Below, in pieces: positions 58,197 through 64,000 of a DNA stretch of 64,000 bases. A program made the position numbers and the translations under genes. Numbering within the stretch: position 1 is the stretch's first letter; each line of letters opens with the position of its first letter. Source of the DNA: Doryteuthis pealeii (taxonomy: Eukaryota; Mollusca; Cephalopoda; Myopsida; Loliginidae); assembly GCA_023376005.1 (NCBI GenBank), contig CM042157.1:85138314-85202313 (forward strand). Reading direction: 5' to 3'. The notes beneath the pieces were generated by a model. It did no database searches. It worked only from the letters and a program-made list of their open reading frames with translations, and had not been told where the DNA came from.

Positions 58197-58639
58197 CGAA
58201 TCAAGGCCGGATTCGCATGTTAAACTTATACATCTGCAAGTTGTTTAGTGTTAGAGAGAAACATATTGTGAAAGTGCAATTTTATGATTGTATATACTTT
58301 TTGACCAGTTATTCTTTCATCTTATTTTTGTAAATACGTAAAATAAAATTTTAAAAAAGAATTCAAAAAATTAAAAAATAAAATAAAATAAAATAAAAAA
58401 GGGGGTGTAAATAAAATAAAAATAATTTTTTTTTAAATTGTATAAAATGGTATATAGATAAAATCTAAAATAAAATTTGGAAAAAAAAGTAAAACAAATC
58501 ATTAAAATCATTTCTCTCTTATCATTATTAAAGAAGGTTGACTTACCTAATCATCTAAATCTCGTAATCCTACGGAGAAAAGTGTTTCTGACCACGTATC
58601 CCATTTAAATATGGGGTACCGCTCATCTGATTGGCTGTT

Positions 58640-58900
58640 ACTAACAACCAATCAGATGCGCGGTTTTTGTATTTAAATGAGATAGAGTTCTACAACCGAC
58701 AAAAAAAATATTTTTTCTCAAACGTCTTTTAGCAGCTATTGTTGGTGGTTGTACCAGAGTTTGATCACCTCTGATAGGGTCAGCAGGGCGAGGGAAGTCT
58801 GATGTTGGAAGACCCGAAACTTCCCAATGAACCCTACTGATTACATCACTGACGACAACCACCAGCGCCCCAAATGTAGGAGCGTATATTTAAAGTGTTG
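58640..58900 (-). repeat. 270-bp dispersed repeat, copy 2 (inverse)
   Basis: Inverse of 43620-43870, again ending at paired ctgattggctgtta / taacaaccaatcag. Confidence 0.7.
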
Positions 58901-58999
58901 CTTGTTTCTCACATCGTTATTCTGCGAATGTTAGATTTGTTTTAAATAAAAATAAATAGATAAAGAAAAATATCATAAAATATTTAACCAATCAATTCG

Positions 59000-59430
59000 A
59001 TTCATTTTTGGTATCATCATCATCATGTCGCGCTGTTAGCACGGATACTCATGACAGTTTCTCTCCATCCGTCCCTATCGTTCATCATTCTCGGGAGGTC
59101 CTATATGCAGCATCCTGTATCCGCACAGAGCTGATCAATGTATGTCTTTGCTGGTCGGCCCACACTGGCGTGTCCATGTGCTGGCTTCCACAGTAGGACG
59201 TCGCTTATGAGTTCGTCCTTGCTTCTCCAGCAGTGTCCTGTGTGTCTTCTCCGTCTTACTCGGATGGTTTGGGTGATATGTGGCAGGTGGCCGTACAGCT
59301 GTTTTCTCGTGGGGTGTTGTTTCCACGTCTTGTTCAGGATCACCCGCAGCATTCTTGTGCTGCTCTCATCTAGTCATTTATTCTCTAGTCGCTTCGTTAG
59401 GGTCCAGGTGGTGCGGCTACACAGCAGCAC
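59000..59430 (-). mobile_element. LINE reverse-transcriptase C-terminus with (ATG)n tail
   Basis: Minus frame: KQLYGHLPHITQTIRVRRRR, TGHCWRSKDELISDVLLW, ASVGRPAKTYIDQL, then a stop and DLPRMMNDRDGWRE. This is the conserved end of a common animal non-LTR element; 3' (ATG)n. Confidence 0.78.
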
Positions 59431-59696
59431 TGCGTAAAAATTCGAAAAAACAATTTTCGGATGAGTTTTCTTAGAAACTTACAAGATTCGCCCAAAGATT
59501 CTTTGAAACCAACCAAATTCTTAGAACATGTCTGTTATTTGGTGTTAAAGAATGTAAATTGGAATCACCACAGATTTGCTTTATCAACCAGTGAAAGTTT
59601 TTTTCTGTTTTTACTCCAAAAATAAAATGAAATGAAAGACTGAACTCAAGCGGGAAAATCCGGCTTTCAAAAGGAAACAATCTTTAAAATCTAACA

Positions 59697-59860
59697 TCAT
59701 CATCATCATCATCATGTCACGCCAGCAGCACGGATATCCATGATAATCTCTCGCCGATCTTCCCTATCATTCATCACTCTTGGGAGGTCCACTGCGCAGC
59801 ATCCAGTATCCGTGCAGCGTTTGGTCGATCTTTGCAGGATGGCCCACAATGGCGTGCCCA
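59697..59860 (-). mobile_element. LINE 3' stub of the same family
   Basis: (CAT)n tail then cggatatccatgataatctc; only the last 150 bp. Confidence 0.7.
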
Positions 59861-59899
59861 TGAACATCTATCATAAGTTATGTTAGTATAATGTTTTAG

Positions 59900-60050
59900 A
59901 TTTTTAATGGTATGTCAACCCGTCTAGGGGTATTTAATGCCGACAGGTAAATGAAATGACTTTAAGTTGGGCATTGTATGAATTTATATGGATTATGTTA
60001 GAATGCATATTTTGAAATGAAAAATTGTAAAATTGTGAAAGGTCATTTAA
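59900..60050. repeat. Single hairpin unit
   Basis: atggtatgtcaacccgtcta ... ggggtatttaatgccg; diverged copy of the 4.6-kb minisatellite unit. Confidence 0.6.
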
Positions 60051-60051
60051 T

Positions 60052-60287
60052 CGGTAATTTTCACTTTAGTCGGCTAAATTCCTAGCATAAAATCTGCGTG
60101 CGCATTATCTGAAATGAACTTAATTGTTATCAAGAACACATTTTATGATATTTTTGTGTTAAAGCATGCAGTTGTATTGTTTTTCGAAAAGATTCTAAGA
60201 TTTGTGTATTTGGCACGGAGACTTTCAAAATGGCTACCCTCTTGTTTCAAAGTGAAAGTCAGTTGGCTAAATTCCTAGCAAAAAATT
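60052..60287. mobile_element. MITE, relative of 49614-49888
   Basis: GGTAATTTTCACTTTAGTCG start and ttggctaaattcctagca end; internal sequence shared. Confidence 0.65.
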
Positions 60288-60528
60288 ATCTCTTCATTTA
60301 TTTTCTTCCTTCGTTTGATTTATTTCCTTCTTTCATTTTGATTCTTTCTTTCCAGTTTCTTTCTTGTTTTCTCTTCTCTCTTTCCTTCTTTCCTTCTTTC
60401 CTTCAGTCTTGATTTATTTCCTTCTTCATTATTTTTCTTTCTTTGAATTAAATGTTCCTTTCTTCATTTTCCTATCTTCGTTCTTTATTTTTCTGTCACC
60501 TTCTTTTTTCTTTCTTCTTCATCCCCCC

Positions 60529-60529
<1 letters not shown>

Positions 60530-60606
<77 letters not shown>
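60530..60606. repeat. (CT)n(TA)n microsatellite
   Basis: T/C-rich sequence from 60290 leads into CT then TA repeats. Confidence 0.92.
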
Positions 60607-60608
<2 letters not shown>

Positions 60609-60631
60609 ATAAAGGAAGAACTCAATACAGT

Positions 60632-60937
60632 AATCCCATAATAAATTTATTTCGACAAAAATTGGGGCCCATATAAATCTAAGTTGATTTAAACCGGCTC
60701 CCCAAGTTTTCGCCTCATCAGATGGGTAACAATCACTTATGAACAAGCATATCACAAAAAAAACCAAAGAGCTGATATATGTAAATTCAACCAAAATGGG
60801 TTTTTTTGTGATATGCTTGTTCATAAGTGAATTGTTACCCATCTGATGAGGCAAAAACTTGGGAGCCGGTTTAAATCAACTTAGATTTATATGGGCCCCA
60901 ATTTTGTCGAAATAAATTTATTATGGATTACTGTATT
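60632..60937. repeat. 300-bp foldback, family of 15959-16162
   Basis: Arms of about 130 bp (aatttatttcgacaaaaatt ... catcagatgggtaac) plus flank to 61110 shared with 16163-16335. Contains ctgatgaggc but no hammerhead GAAA in register. Confidence 0.85.
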
Positions 60938-61119
60938 GAGTTCTTCCTTTACTGATAAATATTGCTCTGTATATAATCTAAAAGGTTATTTTACATTGAG
61001 CTCTCTTTAGTGATTTATGATTCACTGTATTTATACATACTGGATCATCAATATTAGTACGTTGGATCTAGAAATTCACATATAGAATCATCCCTTACTA
61101 CCAAGTTTTGGATAAATCT

Positions 61120-61172
<53 letters not shown>

Positions 61173-61545
61173 AACAACACTTGGTTTTACAAATTACATT
61201 TTATTGAATTCTTCTTCGTTTTAACGTTATTATGTTTTAGGATTTAAAAAAAATTATTATTTGATCTAAGAAACACTTAGATGTATGAGAGAAAAGTAAT
61301 TAAATGGATTTTTTTCAAGGCTGACTGTATCCACTGCATTAGGATAAGGCCCCCTCCCACAAAAAGGGGTGTCCTGCGTAGGGCATTAAACTGTATCTGA
61401 TAGTGAGGCTCCAGCCCTGGGGATCTAGTGAATGAGAAGTACCCTTTCATTGCCATTACTCCCATGTCAACTTAAATCGATTGTGGTAGTATATATCTTA
61501 GGGTGCTATCTTTGGATGAAATAGACCTATTTGAAAATTATTTGT
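61120..61545. other. (TA)n then unrecognised sequence
   Basis: (TA)n at 61121-61170; no gene in the rest. Confidence 0.5.
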
Positions 61546-61547
61546 AC

Positions 61548-62156
61548 TAGCAAATATATGCACCCTTTGGGTGCAAGTATTTAGGTTTTGATGTAATGAA
61601 ATGTTGTATCAAATTAGAAACTATTTAGAAAATGATAAACTGAGGGGGTATAATCGAAAAATAGAACAGCTTTAAATCTAACTCTTCCATCATTTTGCAT
61701 CACTCCCGTCTTTCATTTTTCCTAATTTATCTATTTGGTTAGATTATGAAGTATTTAATAAAATTACAGTTATTTCGTCTTGTTTATGGATTTCTTTTAA
61801 GATTTATCCCCGAAATTTTTGCTCAGATTCGTTAAGAGAAAACCAAACAATTAGAAATCAATAATACTGAGCATATATGTATTAAAATCAAATTCTTAAT
61901 ATCAATATGCAAATTAGCCTTCTCGTTCACACTGTAAACCGCTATTTTGTTGAATATATAAATATACTTGCATGTTATTAGTATGTAGATTAATCCAACA
62001 GTATTAATAAGGTATAACAATTTTATCAATAGTTGAGGTTTAAATAAAAATAAATTCATGGTGAATGTGACGTAAATAACTAAGGGAATTGTGACTTGAG
62101 TAGTGATTTAGTTTCGGTTACAGACAGACAAACACACAATCTCCATTATAATAAGA
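61548..62156 (-). mobile_element. Non-autonomous Helitron, 609 bp
   Basis: Minus: TCTTATTATAATGGAGATTG start, hairpin CACCCAAAGGGTG and CATATATTTGCTAG end, A/T insertion site. About 80% like 56118-56742. Confidence 0.85.
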
Positions 62157-62334
62157 TTAGATTGGAATACTTGATATCATTTTACTGTGTGCAAAAAAAA
62201 AAACTCTTCAGAAAATACAGAAAAATGTAAATACAAAAATATAGTGTAACGCAATTCCATAACCCCCGGCGGGTTGAAAGGTTGTGAAAATCAATCAATT
62301 AATCTAAACAAAAAGATTGTTAATTTGTTTTGTT

Positions 62335-62727
62335 TGTTTTGTTTTACGGCATATCAACCTCAGTGGGTCATTTAATGCCGATAAAGTTTTTAAATAAATC
62401 AATTCTTAATGGATAATACAATTTTTTTATAAATACATTTTTCTATTTAACCCATAGATGGGACCTTAACAGGTACTACCACTCCGGGTCAGAGTGGACC
62501 AGGGAGCAATGGTGATGAAGGGGTGCTCCACATTCCCCAAACCTCCAAAACTGGAACCTCACCATCAGATAGAGTTTAACGTCATTCCCAGGACATGTAG
62601 ACCCGCAGCCACCGCCTTCTAGCACCCATATGATAAAAAGGGGTTGGGGCTTGCCATAAGGGCAATAGGGTTGGGAAACTCATATAGGTGCTAGGGCTTG
62701 ACGTGACCAGCCGATTGATCAGAGGGG
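62335..62727 (+). repeat. Dispersed repeat R560, 3'-truncated
   Basis: Nearly identical to 44455-44835 and stops at gattgatcagagggg. Confidence 0.8.
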
Positions 62728-62825
62728 AAAAACGATTGTTAAAATTTCTGGGATGATTCTTTGACTTATAAATAAAGTGATAAGCCACTTTTATTATATT
62801 TATAACTTTTGCAGTATTCAGGGGT

Positions 62826-63175
62826 CAGAGGGTAGAGCACCTCCTAGGGATCGCAAGGTTCCGGGTTCGGTACCAGTCCCCGCCAATTCAGTGGATGAGT
62901 AGCACAGATTAGGCAATCGGATCTGTGCGGTAAAATGGAGAGCTAGGTGTGGCGATCCACCTCAGCAAAACAAAATTTCCCTGGTCTAGCGCTAGCGAAA
63001 AGAGGATAGACTCCCTCGCTGTCCGGCTGATACCAACAATAGGCCCCTCTGCCAGCTTTACTTATTATTATTGGTTCGATACCAGCTTTAGCCAACTCAG
63101 CGTATGAGTAGTTTGGATCTGTGCAGTAAAGTGGGGAGCTGACGACAGGTGCGGCGCTCCACCTCAGAAAACAAG
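62826..63175 (+). mobile_element. Two diverged SINE-A copies in tandem
   Basis: 62826-63060 with head gggtagagcacctcctaggg-type and tail, then a partial second copy 63070-63170 (gagctgacgacaggtgcggc). Confidence 0.65.
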
Positions 63176-63220
63176 CTGCGAAAAGAAGATAGAATTTCGG
63201 AAACAAACACACAAATAACG

Positions 63221-63483
63221 TAAAGTAAGTAAAAGTCGTCGGGACGGCCTAAAGTCGGTACCAGCCTGTCAGCGAGGGAGTCTATCCCCTTTTCAATAGC
63301 GCTAGACCAAGGAGATTGTTTTAGCATCTGAGGTGGAGCACCACACCTACCATCAGCTTCTTACTTTACTTTACCGCACAGATCCCTGTGCTACTCATAC
63401 GCTGAGTTGGCGAGGACCGGTATCGAACTAGGAATCTTGTGGTTTCTAGCCGAACGCTCTACCGACTGAGCTAACCCGGCCCC
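63221..63483 (-). mobile_element. SINE-A, full length
   Basis: Complete minus copy; TAACG at both ends (63216-63220, 63484-63488) is a likely short target duplication. Confidence 0.82.
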
Positions 63484-63680
63484 TAACGTAGACGGCGTTT
63501 AATGTTAGAAAATGTTGTAATTGATTGAGTAGTTAAGTTAAAAGTCGTTTTGAGAGTTTGCGTAAACCCACAATAATAATAATCTTGTTTGCGTAAACCC
63601 ACAATAATAATTATCTTGTTAGACTGTCTTTTTTTTTTTTAATATTACAGAAAATAAATGGTTTTAAAAATTAAACTTAC

Positions 63681-63761
63681 AAGTATGGTGAAAAATGTCC
63701 AGATGTTTTGTGTTTAAAGTCCGTGTGGTCAGTCGGTCGCCTTTAAAATGAAGAGATATAT
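63681..63761 (-). other. Candidate upstream 5' exon, probably UTR
   Basis: On the minus strand an 81-nt segment is bounded by a good acceptor (tttcttttccag, first base 63761) and a consensus donor (CTT|gtaagt, last base 63681). One frame is open but has no ATG. If spliced to the exon starting at 57163, the downstream frame hits a stop before the ATG, so it would be untranslated. It could instead belong to another gene. Confidence 0.45.
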
Positions 63762-63879
63762 CTGGAAAAGAAATCTTATTACTAATTATTATCGTCTAAT
63801 GTTGTTCTTCTCTCTTTTCCTTTAAGCTTAAAACTGAATTTTCTTCAAGAGATCTGATGACACAGCCGGATCCCTGACT

Positions 63880-63960
63880 CGAACCGGAAGTTATCTAAGG
63901 TAACGCAAGTCCAGTCCGTGCTTCTATCAAGACATTGTGTCTTAAGATGGCGGTCATGTA
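63880..63960 (-). promoter_or_regulatory. Candidate TATA-less promoter with ETS and YY1-like motifs
   Basis: Just upstream (minus-strand sense) of the candidate first exon lie ccggaagt, an ETS/GABPA-type site (about 63885), and aagatggcgg, a YY1-type site (about 63945). No TATA box is seen. Such pairs mark housekeeping promoters in animals. Assignment to this gene is inference. Confidence 0.35.
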
Positions 63961-64000
63961 AGAAAGTCACGTCCAACAAAATAGTGATACGTTTTTGTTG

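Larger units (their letters stand above)
57164..63680 (-). other. Putative 6.5-kb first intron
   Basis: No exon is recognised here. It holds SINEs, foldbacks, LINE fragments, a Helitron, MITEs and (TA)n tracts, listed separately. Between them, 58200-58640 and 59350-59690 are AT-rich with nothing recognisable. Confidence 0.4.

Overview
This window is animal nuclear DNA: AT-rich, intron-containing, with GT-AG splice sites, tRNA-derived SINEs, Helitrons, solo LTRs, LINE fragments and many (TA)n, (CT)n, (AAAG)n and (CA)n tracts. There are no operons or ribosome-binding sites. The repeat content and the protein suggest an invertebrate, probably a lophotrochozoan such as a mollusc. That placement is inference.

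I can support one protein-coding gene. It is on the minus strand, runs from about 57.16 kb down to 39.9 kb, and may have a 5' exon and promoter near 63.7-63.95 kb. Six coding exons (57057-56883, 54949-53222, 50632-50544, 46139-45983, 45424-45219, 41278-39899) join in consistent phase into 3735 nt, encoding 1244 residues. The protein has an N-terminal polytopic membrane region (about residues 8-600) with internal repeats resembling the GPR1/FUN34/YaaH acetate-transporter fold. This is fused to a YrdC/Sua5-like domain (about 625-835) and a roughly 400-residue low-complexity acidic and Pro-rich tail.

The last coding exon occurs three times. One copy (39899-41278) belongs to the gene. A second intact copy (25028-26401) lies in a diverged duplicate block: 19.68-28.2 kb matches 32.84-42.5 kb. 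A third (30474-31856) is inverted and full of indels, and lies next to a 100-N gap. The simplest reading is two haplotypes placed side by side in the assembly, with the left contig folding back through noisy sequence at a pair of inverted SINEs. The two blocks differ by clean events: a Helitron with an exact empty site, a solo LTR, a 970-bp LTR-like insertion and a deletion of about 945 bp.

The second theme is self-cleaving RNA. I count 13 sequences with hammerhead-ribozyme architecture (CUGANGA, stem II, GAAA, short palindromic stem III, UH cleavage site, stem I). Six have an intact core (about 12.58, 12.89, 51.48, 51.90, 55.34 and 55.89 kb). Several follow a tRNA-like pol III head, giving tRNA-hammerhead SINEs. 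One pair is a 313-bp tandem repeat, and two sit inside perfect inverted repeats of 42 and 50 bp.

Layout: 1-19.7 kb is intergenic and repetitive (nested SINEs and solo LTRs, hairpin minisatellite, hAT MITE, R2-like LINE 3' ends). 19.7-42.5 kb holds the duplicate blocks and the gap. 39.9-57.2 kb is the gene, with introns full of foldback elements and microsatellites. 57.2-64 kb is the putative first intron and promoter region.
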